Positions 33,701 through 43,500 of a DNA stretch of 64,000 bases are shown here, one piece after another (the stretch's first letter is position 1; each line of letters opens with the position of its first letter). The translations under genes were made by a program, and so were the position numbers. Under the pieces are notes generated by a model, which had not been told where the DNA came from, made no database searches, and saw nothing but the letters and a program-made list of their open reading frames with translations. Origin of the DNA: Bacteroidota bacterium (lineage in GTDB: Bacteria; Bacteroidota; Bacteroidia; Bacteroidales; CAIXZF01); NCBI GenBank assembly GCA_022709385.1, contig JAKLIX010000005.1, positions 1 through 64,000 on the forward strand. The letters are read 5' to 3'.

Positions 33701-35061
33701 CCATCGGGGAGGCCACCCAACTGAACAGCACGATCATTGAGGGAGAAGCGCCTTTCACTTACCAATGGAACCCTGTCCAGGGGCTTAACGACCCTTTAAC
33801 AGGGAACCCGACAGCAAGTCCCGACACCAGTACGGTTTACACCCTGCTGGTGACAGGCAGCAACCAATGCCAATCGGCTGCATCAATCAGCATCACCGTT
33901 TTACCCGTTTATCCTGTAACGGGTTTCCTTCGCTACGCCAACCAGCAGTTTACCCCGCTGAACAATGCATCCCTTAGCCTGATGAATGCTGACGGAGACA
34001 TCATTGAAACCACCCAGAGCGGGATTGGCGGTGCCTTCAGTTTCAGCGAGCAGATAAGCGGCACCTATCAGATTCACATCCAGCCATCAGGTTTTGGCGG
34101 GGTCAATGCCACGGATGCACTGGAAGTCAGCCGGCACATTGTAAGGTACATCACACTGGGCGGACTCAGGCTAAAAGCCGCCGACGTGAATAATTCAGGC
34201 ACCATCAGCAGCGCCGATCCCCTGCTCATCCTTCGACGCACGGTTGAATTACTTGACACCTTCCCTGCAGGTGACTGGGCATGGCATCCGCTCTTCATGA
34301 TCAATGATGAAGCCGTAAGCCTTTATCTCGATGCATTATGCATGGGTGATGTCAATGCTTCCAATATTCCCTACGCCAGGGTGATGCCGCCTGTTACCTT
34401 GCTCAACGATGGTTTCGCATCTGAAGGTTCCGATGGGACAATCGTTTTGCCACTTCGTGTGAAACAGGAATTGCTGCTTGGTGCTTTCAGCCTTGGGCTG
34501 GCAATACCGGCCGGTCTTTATGCGGTGATCTGTGTCAATGCAGTGGCCGATGGTGTCATATATCATCTGGATGATGAAGGCATACTCAGGGTTGCCTGGC
34601 AGGATTACAGGGGATTGCATCTGGATGCCGGCGACATACTGATGAACCTGTTGCTGCGACCGGTAAAACCGGAAGCGCCAGTCCATCACGGCATCACACT
34701 TGCAGACCCCGCTGAGTTCGCAGACCCGGAAGGGCGGGTCATTACTCCCGTTATTTTATCCCTGCCTTCCCATGTCAGGCATGCCGACGGAATCCCGGAA
34801 CTGCAGGTGTACCCGAACCCATGTTCCGACCTGATCCATTGCCGGGTGTCTTTACCCGGATCAGGAGAACTGGAAGCACACATCCTTGATGTTCTCGGGA
34901 AACCAGTGGCCGCCAGTGTTTCCATTCAAGTGACAGAAGGAGTTGCAGCTTTTTCAGTAAACACGGAATCACTGTCGCCGGGCCTGTACAGTTTCTTTTT
35001 AATATACAAGGGAACAACCGGCAGCCGGAGCCTGCACCAATCGTTCATCAAAACAAACTAA
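27736..35061 (+). CDS. 2441-residue modular surface protein with dockerin- and cohesin-like modules and T9SS type A signal
   Basis: Signal peptide 1-25. The body is about five super-repeats. Each holds an ASPM/HYDIN-like Ig unit (LMIYNEGCEPL, LKIFNNACGNL, FYVYNTGCDTL, LIINNHGCDTL), a unit starting L-x-GC-x-DS, a spliced-in foreign domain, and a closing unit (GFIPAGDSVSI, GQIPPSDSVAL, GIVPAGDSTNV). Inserts in order: MAM/jelly-roll-like ~80-235, GEVED ~450-590, a second MAM-like ~795-960, LamG ~1173-1365, none in the last. Then an Ig-like unit (~1645-1710), another beta domain, a CarboxypepD-like unit, a dockerin-like segment ~2143-2175 (KAADVNNSGTISSADPLLI), a cohesin-like fold ~2229-2313, and a sorting domain from ~2356 (LQVYPNPCSDL). 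Probably a surface adhesin or scaffold. Likely co-transcribed with the gene 13 bases downstream. Confidence 0.88.
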   Translation: MRKVLLSSLLISLYTGILAPHATARPYCKPFGSLAGNEMFFNPPDSLVSSVSSCDGYDVQIFSIWNQDTADQSFLISQGTSFYEGFEDGLGRWTLSGNWGISAEAYSGQGALSESPWGNYPNDADLFIEMTDAVTVQHADDCRLYYQLQLDMECCCDYFSTLLQVNGESWITLASVNCYQTYSLMIYDLSSHVEDGDQIRIRFEFTSDYSIYGDGIHLDEMLITATHSPALWLEVVPETGFIPAGDSVSITCYFEAGGVPSGSYEQELMIRIGDPLLENLVIPVFFNISGEAIAGTQEEAVVFPPVQRNAVATQPLMIYNEGCEPLGLDSIIFDHEDFYGSQLPADIAAYDSIQILLHCRPSTTGPVNGSCMIYTTAGVAAITLSGEGLPGPLISVMPDNYTISLQGCNDSLCLPLTIFNSGDVNLHALLEGTGAVTEPLCRPQTLQAPDNPGIQRVVFHTLDHISGGPENGYEDFYDSVSTIVTPGITYSLSVFTSVPWAQVRAWIDYNNDGDFNMTNELVLNHVNEFPQELPPSEYQTENEISGDLQIPFSAIQGTRLRLRVACCDEFYDPPLPCTDIYGQFEDYAVMLNRPLTVVPDSLSIASGDTAVLEVCFSSGNMPEGNYLRFFRICSNDLSIPELLLPVNLSITGSPDPLIQDTAFNFPDCPEHAVLTDTLKIFNNACGNLFISEISTANPVFSVMPSSLTLPGYDSAEVVISFIPADPLQYEDSLHLATTAGDYFIPLSGTGLPAAHLFTEPAYLSVTLSGCHDSTERQLMLHNPGSDTLSYQVLQTVDFYEDFEDEITGWTHQVFGQDSLWHLTSLDSYGGNQSLWCGIELQGNYATGRRIDNAIVTPPVDLRACGAEDITTLSFMEFYDTESWNDFCKVHISTDQGLSWNWLNGLGSSGSNDAWTEHEINISQYNGNIVLIRFYFYTLNSQNNNYPGWFIDNVRISTSISSNKWLTINPIQGQIPPSDSVALSFLFRNTHVNSGQYHTNLIFLSNSAADTALLFPVVMTTQGNGAAGIPGLPLVFPTVMQFTHTETTFYVYNTGCDTLSGEFSAYTQTEFEVSPERFLFLLPGDSLEILLEFYPAVSGNYYDTLSLLTNNGEYLIPVTGETTPPPVLDYEPEQVSLLTGSCADSIQVPFVIRNNGLVPLSWEANIMYNPPHRALFFNGVNSYVQFGSWNPGTQWTLEAWVQCDSIWSGRKTIYGGVGNCQNWALTIENGVFGLIIKPRSGACSEVLSSGVSPQTGTWYHLAGSCDGDSARIYVNGALKNTAAVYSNYTGYGWNYIGKEYNSSTSYFNGTVDELRVWNHAREASQLEENMHRSLNGAESGLIGYWDMNEVSGYYIIDKSPSMRNGYNLATRVNSEAPVDRFLLFEPSSGIVPAGDSTNVLAVISATYMNSGLTTTHVMLHTNDPLRMYQVIPFQVVVTGEAIIEAADDSLYLGDIMQFSESHKWLIINNHGCDTLFLTGSYLTGSSFSADPSILTILPRSVDSLRVMFHPLTTGYHTDTLYIPNNDSLIKVSLSGMSLPAPHLLVLPDTVQTVLGCEAGDSFNFDISNDGEEILQYEIPETDLPWVNMPAISGNLLPGGAATVTGHFQRKGMNAGIYQTQFVILSNDPRNDSLVVPVVLEILYDDHFVDLGPDTSACEGTLFQLDAGSGYLSYLWSDGSIGQTMTPEAGGTYTVTVLDSNACVSSDTLVFNLYPVAVISLTSDTTLCSGLPLFISPGISGYVPPFPLEAVIGTGTSYTSQAGPSPFGTNFLDDRTQYLYTAGELQQAGLIRGYITSIAFKAGLAGLPAMQGFSIKMSHTVTENLSGFVPDLGLVFDTSSFLVTAGWNSFNLEEPFYWNGIDNIAVEICFDNDVLWGYASSIQYTSIPGKTWSQYCDNCGPGCNLEGGSGFLYRANARFTAMGENFSNHWTGPSGFESMTKDLLIQDAQLYNTGMYYLTVENGEGCFSGDSVHVEVIQSPVFTLSGNDTIPIGEATQLNSTIIEGEAPFTYQWNPVQGLNDPLTGNPTASPDTSTVYTLLVTGSNQCQSAASISITVLPVYPVTGFLRYANQQFTPLNNASLSLMNADGDIIETTQSGIGGAFSFSEQISGTYQIHIQPSGFGGVNATDALEVSRHIVRYITLGGLRLKAADVNNSGTISSADPLLILRRTVELLDTFPAGDWAWHPLFMINDEAVSLYLDALCMGDVNASNIPYARVMPPVTLLNDGFASEGSDGTIVLPLRVKQELLLGAFSLGLAIPAGLYAVICVNAVADGVIYHLDDEGILRVAWQDYRGLHLDAGDILMNLLLRPVKPEAPVHHGITLADPAEFADPEGRVITPVILSLPSHVRHADGIPELQVYPNPCSDLIHCRVSLPGSGELEAHILDVLGKPVAASVSIQVTEGVAAFSVNTESLSPGLYSFFLIYKGTTGSRSLHQSFIKTN

Positions 35062-35074
35062 AAGAACTTCGACC

Positions 35075-38000
35075 ATGAAGAAGATCATTCTTATTATCCT
35101 GATTGCCCTTTTTGCCGGAAAACAAACCCATGCCCAGCCGGCTGTCATCCGGATTGACACCATGATCACCGGACAAATACAGGAAATGCTGGTACCGGTT
35201 TATTTCAGCAATTTCAGCAATGTGGGTTCCATCACATTGTATATTTCCTTCGTACAGTCTTTTTCTTATTTCCATGGTGCAGTGAATTGGCACAGCGCAT
35301 TCGACAATGGTTTCAATTTTGCCAATGCTTACGGTGATGTCATTGCCATCAGCTGCCTGAACTATGCTGGTGTCACGGCTGCAGAAGGCAAGCTGCTGGA
35401 TCTGAAGATTACAACAATGTTCCCCATTGTAAATCTGAGTTTTCTTGCCGGATGTGAGATCACCGATGTGAACGGTCTTCCCCTGACTCCGCCACCGGTA
35501 TTTTCTTCGGGCGCCATTTGCAGGCCACTCACCATTGCGGCCAATGCTACCAAAACATCAGTCTGTGAAGAAGACAGCACAAGGTTGTCTGTGCAGGCTT
35601 CGGGCCTGTTTGGCAACTTTCAGTACCAATGGTTTTCTGATCCGCCCGGTTTCACTTCCACCCTCCCAAATCCATGGGTAGTACCATCCCAGTCAACACG
35701 TTACACAGTCAGTGTCAGCAGCGGAACAATCAGCGACACTGCTTCCGTCATGATTACCATGGTCGATCCTCCCCAACCCGCCCAGGTAAGTATCCTTCAT
35801 CCTGAACCGGATACCGGCGGATTATTAAATCCCGTCACTTTTTCCTGGAATCCTGCGGCCGGGGCCACGCATTACGAAATCTACCATTGGAAACAAGGAG
35901 ACACAGAACCGGTTCAGGCTGCTGCCTCAGGTGAAGGCATGCTGAATTTCACGCCGACATATCCACTGAAGGAAGGCAGCACCCATTTGTGGAGAGTGAA
36001 CGCACTGAATGCATGCAAGAGCACCCCCGGCCAGGTAAACCAGTTCAGCATGCTTCCCCTGCCTGAACTTCACATCACCCAGGTTCAGGTTTCCCAACCA
36101 GCGGCAGGACAGGTACTGCAGGTAAGCTGGACCGTCAAGAACGATGGTCTCGGTCCTACCACCTCCCCGCTTTGGTACGACAGAGTCTGGCTGACACCTG
36201 ATCTTGCCTGTTATGACGAAGACTGGGCCATACAGTTGCTGGGACAATATCCGAACGTGAGTTCCCTGAACCCGGGAGAAAGCTATACACAAACGAAAAC
36301 ATTTATCCTTCCTGAAAACATCTATGGCAACTACTTCCTTTTCTTTCTCACGGATGCCCCTGATGCGATGGATATCGAATTCAACGGTCCGCCCATTGTT
36401 CCTTATAATCCGCCACCACACCTGATGGCCAGATCCTATACAAGACCGCTTTTCAACCTGGTAAAAGAAGCCAATGAAGAGCCACTTCCATTCAATTATT
36501 ATCAACACGACAACTTCTTTTACCACCCCATCTTTCTCACCGTTCCGCCTGTTCCCGATCTCAGCGTTACCCAGATCATCAAACCAGGCAGCGCTTTCTC
36601 AGGCCAGGCGGTGAATATCACTTATACGATTACAAACCAGGGTGAAGTCAGCCCTTATGTTCAAAGCTGGGTAGACAATATATATATCAGCCATGACACC
36701 ATACTCAATCCTGCCACTGCCTTTCTTCTTCACACAGAAAGCCGCAGCAGCAGTCTTGCCCCCGACAGCACCTACACGGTAAACCTGAGCACCACCCTTC
36801 CGCCGGAATTATCGGGGAAGTATTTTATCTATGTATTTACCGATGCCAATCAACAGGTTTTTGAGTATGTGTTTGACGGAAATAACATCCTGCGCAGCGA
36901 CACCATCACTGTTTACCTGACACCCCCGCCCGATCTGCAGGTCACCGATATTCAGCATGCCCCCACTGCTACGGCAGGGTCAAACATCACGCTCAAATAC
37001 ACGGTCAGCAATGAGGGTGGCTCCACGCCATTGGCAGGCAAATGGAAGGATGTGGTATACCTCTGTTTGTCGGCTGATTTTCATCCTGATGAGGTCTCCT
37101 TTTACAAAATCCTTGTTATACAGAACAACGGAAATTCACCCGGCTCAGGATATTCAAAAGAGGTCGGAATTCCCATACCCGCCGGGTTGAATGGTCCCTG
37201 GTACTTTCATGTACTAACCGACTACGAAAACGATGTGTTCGAATACAACATGGAGGGCAACAACCGTGCTTGTGCTTCCGAAGCGATCCTGATCGTCAAT
37301 CCTGATCTCACTGCCGGAAGTTTTGATATTCCGTCGGTTGATTCCTCAGACAATTCCATGCTGATTCAGCATGCGGTCACCAACCTCGGACCAGGAAAGC
37401 TCCAGTTAAGAAGAATTCTCAGCCGGTATTACCTGTGCCCGGAAGCCGTGTTCAACCCTTCAACAGCAGTAGTCACGGCAGAGAACAACCATGCGTATTC
37501 CCTGCTGCCTGAGGAATTCAAGAGCCTGGAAGATGAATGCAAACTGCCCGATGTGAATAGCGGTTATTATTACTTATATACTGAGGTTGACGCTGATAAC
37601 AGGATATACGAGCCCGGCCATGAAAACAACAACATCGCCAGGAGCAACAACAGCATTTACATCCGGAGAGCCGACCTGGTGACCTCCGCTTTGCAGCTGC
37701 CGGCTTCCGTCAGTTCCGGCAGCCAGATGATCATCAAAGCCACCGTTAAGAACACGGGTCAGGGAATTGCGGGCGACACCAATATGGTGAACCGTGTTAC
37801 CCTTTCCCTGATGCCACAGGCGAACCCGCCACTTGACAGGGAGATATTGCTGACTTACAAAACCTGTAATCTCGCACCCGGTGACAGTATCATATATACC
37901 GATACCCTGATCATTCCCCCTGATCTGACAGGCAACTGGTATGTCAGTTATTATACCGACTGGCTCAATACCGTGAAAGAAGGCAGCCAGGGGGACAACA

Positions 38001-40492
38001 ACCTCTTTACGGCTTCTGAACCATTGCTAATCACCCAGGGTCCTGTTCCAGACCTGCAATTCGTTTCCCTGGACATTCAGGACACCCTTACTGCGGGACT
38101 TCCGTTTCAACTGGGACTGACAAGTGTCAATGCAGGCAATCAATCCATGTTTGGTCTGAACTGGCACCACAAGATATACTGGAGCAGTTTACCCGACTGG
38201 TTTGACCAGAGCGTCACCCTGCTAAAACAAATCGACCTGCAGCTTCCCCTTCCCATAGATTCCGTCAACCTGGCAACTGCAAGCTGTGCGTTTCCCGAAC
38301 ACTTGAATGATGGCACCTATTACCTTCACATCAGACTTGATGCCGGGAATAATATTTATGAAGGAAGCGGCGAGAACAACAACGCACCGGCTTCCCTGCC
38401 TGTTCATGTAAAGCCTTATGGCCTGGACCTCACGGTAATGAGTGCGGTAACGGAAGCAGACACCCTGGGAATGGCTTCCATCATCAGTTTCTCTTACACG
38501 GCTGCCAATATCAGTCAGGTTTCAAGCATTTACCCCGACTGGCAGGATGCCTTATATGCCTCTGCCGATGCTTTTTTTGATCCATCGGAGGATGTCAGGA
38601 TCGCCCGGTGGTTCAGAACCGGACAATTGCAGGCGGGAAACACCTATACCCAGTTCAAATCACTGCGCCTGCCCGCTAACCTCATCAACAACGTCTACCT
38701 CTTTGTGGTATGTGATGATGAGGGTGTCAATCCCGACATTAACCGCAATAATAACTCCTGCCTGGTGTCTGTTAACGGACAGCCCAATCCCCTGATAATC
38801 ACCGCCATGCCTTACACTGATTTTACAGCTGTTTCATTACAGGCCCCAGCTCAGGTCTATACCAACCGAACATATCCTGTTCAGTGGACGGTAAAAAACC
38901 AGGGTGATACCCTTCCCTTTGATGCCTGGAAAGATAAAATCTATCTTTCGTCCGATCAGCAGATCAACACAGGAGACATCCTGTTGTATACAGACAATCG
39001 AAATCCTTTTAGCGGATTTCATCCGGGGGAGGAATACACCGACTCGACTGTTCTTAGCGCAAATCCAACTATTACAGGCAATTATTGGCTTCTTTTTAAA
39101 ACAGATGCTGATGACACGCATTATGAATATGCCGGTGAAAACAATAACACCGCCGAAGCCCTTGTGTTTTTCAGGCAGGCTCCCCCATCCGATCTCACGC
39201 TCAGTGAAGTTACCCTCGATCTGAGTTCCCAGACAGCAGCCGGGATCAGCTGGACAGTGATCAATGCCGGAAACAATCAGCTGGAAGGCAATCTGAAAGA
39301 CGGCATATACCTTTCGAATGACAGCCTTTACAGCAACGACGATCTGCTGTGGTTCACCTGCGAGCGTGCTCTCAGTCTTCCTGGTGGCGGCCTTCAGACT
39401 TGTGACAGTCTGTTACCATTGCCGGGCATCGCAGCAGGAACGTATTACCTGGTGATCCGGACTGACATCAACAATGCATACCAGGAAACCAATGAAGACA
39501 ATAACATTTTGATCAGTAACGCCATCATGCTTGATTTGCCTGAACTTGTCATCGGAGTGCCGGAAGTATTCCCGATGGAGAACCTGGAGCTGCTTTATTT
39601 TAAACTTCTTATACCCGACAGCCTTGCCGGGGAGACCCTGCTGCTCGACATGAAGGGGGATTCCATAAACGGGATCAATGAGATTTATGCTTCCTACGGG
39701 CAAGTACCAAGCCGCATTCATCATCAGTTCAGCCACAGCCTGTCTGTAAGCGGGAATCAGCATCTGTACATTCCCAGCCTGGAAGCGGGAACCTGGTATT
39801 TTCTGGTTTCGGGCACCACGCTCCCCGGGGCATCACAAGTCATCCGTTTACTGGCGAGCATTCTTTCCTTTGAGATCCGTATGGTGGATCAGGACAGAGG
39901 AGGGTCACCGGGTCCGGTCACCGTTAAAATATACGGTTCTAAATTCACACCTGACATGAATATTTTACTGCTGAAAGATTCCATCTCCTTATCGGCAAAA
40001 AGCATCGTTTTTATCAATCCAACCCTGGTGCTCGCAAGCTTTGCGCTTCAGCGGGTCGGACAGGGGACAAGCTTTTGGCAGCCAATTGCGATGCCCGGTG
40101 GAACCTATGATGTGAAGGCCATGAAAGCGGACGGATCGATCGCCATGCTGGAGGATGGTTTTGAGATCATTCCCTTCATGGAACCCGTGCTGCTGACAAA
40201 TATTGAATATCCTGCGCATGTCAGGCCATACAGCACCTTCAACATGAGTATCCAATGCATCAATATGGGGAACAATGATATCCCGGTTCCGAAACGAAGT
40301 TTACTGAGCCTCAGCCATGCTGCGATCGCCAGGGTCGCTGCCGATCTGGGACTGCAATTCTTTGACCTGAACCTTGAATTCCGTGAACCGGGAGGACCTG
40401 AGGATGTATTGCGGCCCGGGGCCTCCTGTGACCTGAAAATCTTTTGCAAAACAGCAAACTGGGGATCTCTTGAATTCCTCCTGACCAAATAA
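35075..40492 (+). CDS. CARDB-repeat surface protein with cohesin-like N-terminus
   Basis: 1805 residues. Signal peptide MKKIILIILIALFAGKQTHAQ. Residues ~22-150 read like a cohesin-type fold (EMLVPVYFSNFSNVGSITLY...GKLLDLKI). Then an Ig-like unit (~160-230), a FN3-like unit (~235-325), and nine CARDB units from ~330 to ~1500, each starting DL-x-V-x and containing WTVKNDG/YTITNQG-type strands and DNIYIS-type turns. The tail has a beta domain, an IPT-like unit (GPVTVKIYGSKFTPDMNI) and an unassigned end. No T9SS sorting domain is visible at the C-terminus, unlike its neighbours. Either it is retained by contact with partners, uses an unrecognised signal, or lost its tail. It lies 13 bases after the previous gene and 32 before the next. 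Confidence 0.85.
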   Translation: MKKIILIILIALFAGKQTHAQPAVIRIDTMITGQIQEMLVPVYFSNFSNVGSITLYISFVQSFSYFHGAVNWHSAFDNGFNFANAYGDVIAISCLNYAGVTAAEGKLLDLKITTMFPIVNLSFLAGCEITDVNGLPLTPPPVFSSGAICRPLTIAANATKTSVCEEDSTRLSVQASGLFGNFQYQWFSDPPGFTSTLPNPWVVPSQSTRYTVSVSSGTISDTASVMITMVDPPQPAQVSILHPEPDTGGLLNPVTFSWNPAAGATHYEIYHWKQGDTEPVQAAASGEGMLNFTPTYPLKEGSTHLWRVNALNACKSTPGQVNQFSMLPLPELHITQVQVSQPAAGQVLQVSWTVKNDGLGPTTSPLWYDRVWLTPDLACYDEDWAIQLLGQYPNVSSLNPGESYTQTKTFILPENIYGNYFLFFLTDAPDAMDIEFNGPPIVPYNPPPHLMARSYTRPLFNLVKEANEEPLPFNYYQHDNFFYHPIFLTVPPVPDLSVTQIIKPGSAFSGQAVNITYTITNQGEVSPYVQSWVDNIYISHDTILNPATAFLLHTESRSSSLAPDSTYTVNLSTTLPPELSGKYFIYVFTDANQQVFEYVFDGNNILRSDTITVYLTPPPDLQVTDIQHAPTATAGSNITLKYTVSNEGGSTPLAGKWKDVVYLCLSADFHPDEVSFYKILVIQNNGNSPGSGYSKEVGIPIPAGLNGPWYFHVLTDYENDVFEYNMEGNNRACASEAILIVNPDLTAGSFDIPSVDSSDNSMLIQHAVTNLGPGKLQLRRILSRYYLCPEAVFNPSTAVVTAENNHAYSLLPEEFKSLEDECKLPDVNSGYYYLYTEVDADNRIYEPGHENNNIARSNNSIYIRRADLVTSALQLPASVSSGSQMIIKATVKNTGQGIAGDTNMVNRVTLSLMPQANPPLDREILLTYKTCNLAPGDSIIYTDTLIIPPDLTGNWYVSYYTDWLNTVKEGSQGDNNLFTASEPLLITQGPVPDLQFVSLDIQDTLTAGLPFQLGLTSVNAGNQSMFGLNWHHKIYWSSLPDWFDQSVTLLKQIDLQLPLPIDSVNLATASCAFPEHLNDGTYYLHIRLDAGNNIYEGSGENNNAPASLPVHVKPYGLDLTVMSAVTEADTLGMASIISFSYTAANISQVSSIYPDWQDALYASADAFFDPSEDVRIARWFRTGQLQAGNTYTQFKSLRLPANLINNVYLFVVCDDEGVNPDINRNNNSCLVSVNGQPNPLIITAMPYTDFTAVSLQAPAQVYTNRTYPVQWTVKNQGDTLPFDAWKDKIYLSSDQQINTGDILLYTDNRNPFSGFHPGEEYTDSTVLSANPTITGNYWLLFKTDADDTHYEYAGENNNTAEALVFFRQAPPSDLTLSEVTLDLSSQTAAGISWTVINAGNNQLEGNLKDGIYLSNDSLYSNDDLLWFTCERALSLPGGGLQTCDSLLPLPGIAAGTYYLVIRTDINNAYQETNEDNNILISNAIMLDLPELVIGVPEVFPMENLELLYFKLLIPDSLAGETLLLDMKGDSINGINEIYASYGQVPSRIHHQFSHSLSVSGNQHLYIPSLEAGTWYFLVSGTTLPGASQVIRLLASILSFEIRMVDQDRGGSPGPVTVKIYGSKFTPDMNILLLKDSISLSAKSIVFINPTLVLASFALQRVGQGTSFWQPIAMPGGTYDVKAMKADGSIAMLEDGFEIIPFMEPVLLTNIEYPAHVRPYSTFNMSIQCINMGNNDIPVPKRSLLSLSHAAIARVAADLGLQFFDLNLEFREPGGPEDVLRPGASCDLKIFCKTANWGSLEFLLTK

Positions 40493-40524
40493 ATATCCGG
40501 TGTTCATTCGAAATAATCCAGGCT

Positions 40525-43500
40525 ATGACAAACAAAGCTAACATAAGGAAACACGTTCAGGCGACTGCCTTCTGTTTTCTCCTTTTCAGTAACTTTTTTC
40601 CGGTAAGTTTAATACAGGGACAAACCCGCCTGAATCCGCTGGGCAGAATTGAAGATATACTCGACAAGAGTAGCACTCCGCAATATCTTTGCCTGAAAAA
40701 AGACAGCAGGATTAGGCTTGAATCATTGTTCACCAGGCACAGGGAGCTGTTTCAGACCGGGAGCGATGATCACTTTATTAACCTCAGGGCAGACGAGTTT
40801 ATCAGTGGGCTGAAAGTTTACCGTTTTCAACAAACTTTCCGGAACCTGCCTGTGGACTTCGCCAACCTGATTGTTCACGAACAGCAAGGGTATGTGACAC
40901 ATCTGATCGGACAATGGGTCAGCGGGCTGAATCTGAACACCCGTCCGGCTATCACTGAAACCATTGCCCTGCAGAAAGCGCTGTCTCATATCCATGCTTC
41001 CTTATACGCATGGGAATTATCACCGGCAGAAGCCTTCAATCTGAAAGAGAACACCGGATATGAAGAAAACGGGCCGCCACAGGGAGTCCTGTGCATTGTC
41101 AACGATAAACTTGACAACAGCGGAGTTTTCCACCTGGCCTGGAGATTCGGGATCCTTAGTGTCAGGCCCTTCGACAGTAAGATCGTGTATGTGGATGCTT
41201 CAAACGGGAGTATCCTGCATGAGATTACCAGCTTCAGGGCAGAAGAAAGCCATGCCACCGGTGATGCCCACACCCTGTACAGTGGCAGCCGGAGGTTTTA
41301 CACAACATATTTCTCAAGCGAAAGCGGGGAAGACAACCATTATTTCCTCAAGGATTCGAGACGCGGGCAGGGCATTTATACCATGAGCCTGCAACAGGGA
41401 GAAATCATCAGCCAGGGGGTACCCATTAAAAATTCCACCAACAACTGGATAAGTACCCCTGACCCACCGCATTACGGTCCTGATGTCCACTGGGCCATGC
41501 AGAAAGCATATGATTATTACCTATATAAGCACAACAGGAACAGTTACAACAACCTCAATGCCCCGATATACAGTTATATCAACTACAAAAACAAATTCAA
41601 CAATGCCTTGTGGACAGGTCCTCCTGCAAAAGTCTTTCTGTTTGGAGACGGTGACGGAGCGATCTGCGGACCGATTGCCGGCCTTGACCTGGTAGCCCAC
41701 GAGTTCACACATGCAGTTGTGGATCACAGTGTTGTGGGGAATGTGGCCGGCACGGGGCTTCTTTACCAGGCGGAATCAGGTGCCATTGATGAGGGCATTG
41801 CCGACGTTTTCGGAACCATGGTTGAGTTTTTTTCCAAATTCGGCAACTGGACCATAGGTGAAGGCTTTTGTTTTGCGCCGTCGCGTTCCCTGGCTAATCC
41901 AAAAGCATTTTTTCAACCAGATACATACGGAGGAGATAATTATATCACACCTGTTCCACCATACGGAGAAGCCAATGACTTTGGAGGTGTTCACACGAAC
42001 TGCAGTGTCATGTCACACTGCTTTTACCTCTTGTGTGTTGGAGGATCAGGCACCAACGACATTGGAAACGAATTCAAGGTTGAACCTGTCGGGACCCAGA
42101 ATGCGGCCAGAATCATCTATCATGCCCTGACTCACAGCCTGACTGCGAACACGGATTTTGCGGGTATGCGGACAGCTATGATCAATGCAGCAAAATTCTT
42201 TAACGAAAATGATGAATGTGCTCATGAGGTGGTCCAGGTAAAAAATGCCTGGCATGCAGTTGGTGTGGGAGACGGAGCCATGTATCTGAAAGAGGAGGAC
42301 ATACAGCAACCCAGCTGCGGAAAAGACAATGGTTATATCGGCCTGACTGTTGGAGGTGTGCCAATGGCGACAGTTAATTTTGCATGGAGTTCAGGAGAAA
42401 CGGACTTTTATATCACCGACAAGGCAGCAGGTTCTTATTCAGTGACCATCACCGATCCCAACAGTGGTTGTACCATTGAAAAGGACTACGATCTGGAAGA
42501 AGCTTTTCCCATTTACATCAAACTGACCACCACCGATGAGTCGGGATGCAATACAGACGACGGCAGCGCTTCAGTATATGTGGAACTTGAGGGCAGTGTG
42601 ACCCCGCAGTACCAGTGGAGCAACGGAGCCAGCACTTTTGCCGTGGACAACCTGCCTCCCGGGGACTATTCCCTGACGGTCACCAATCCCGAGGATGATT
42701 GCCAGGGAAAAAAAGATTTCACCATCCTGCCCTGGAAACCCAAAGTCAACATTCGCGGAGCAGGCCAAAGGACCAAATGTGCGGATGACCCGGAAGTGAA
42801 GCTGATAGGGGAAAACTGTAATTCCGGCGTTTGTAAATGGTATTTCTGTCCGGACACGGATTGTGATCCCTCTCAGATGGCCTGGATCGGTGACGGCCCT
42901 GATATTATACTTTATAATGAAGGAAAGTATAAGGTGATATTGATCCGCCCTGAAGGCTGTGTTGGTGAAGATACTGCAAGCGCAAGCATTAAAATCAAAA
43001 ATTGTAATGATAAAGATGAGGATTCCCATTGGAAAATCCCGGTCTTTTATCCGCGCGATCCAAACGAAATCAATGGTCCGGCGGGCTATGGCCCTGAACA
43101 ATTCGTTGCATCCGGCTCAACAATCCCTTATAAGGTTTATTTTGAGAACGATCCGGAATTTGCAACCGCACCTGCCACCAAAATTCATATCGAACTGCCC
43201 GTTGATGAGCATTTCAATCTCTATTCCTTCAGATTAGGCACATTCAGTTTCGCTAATATGCATTTCAGTCCGCCGGAAGGCTCCACCTGGTATACAGACC
43301 GGCTCGATGTCAGGGACTCCCTGGGTGTTTTTGTGGATCTGACGTCCGGCATTGATGTGCAAAACCGTAAGATATTCTGGACCTTTCAGGCGATCGATCC
43401 GGCCACCGGCCTGCAACCCGTTGATCCGCTGATGGGATTTCTTCCGGTAAACGATACCGCAACCCATATCGGGGAAGGATTTGTTTCTTTGACCCTGAAG

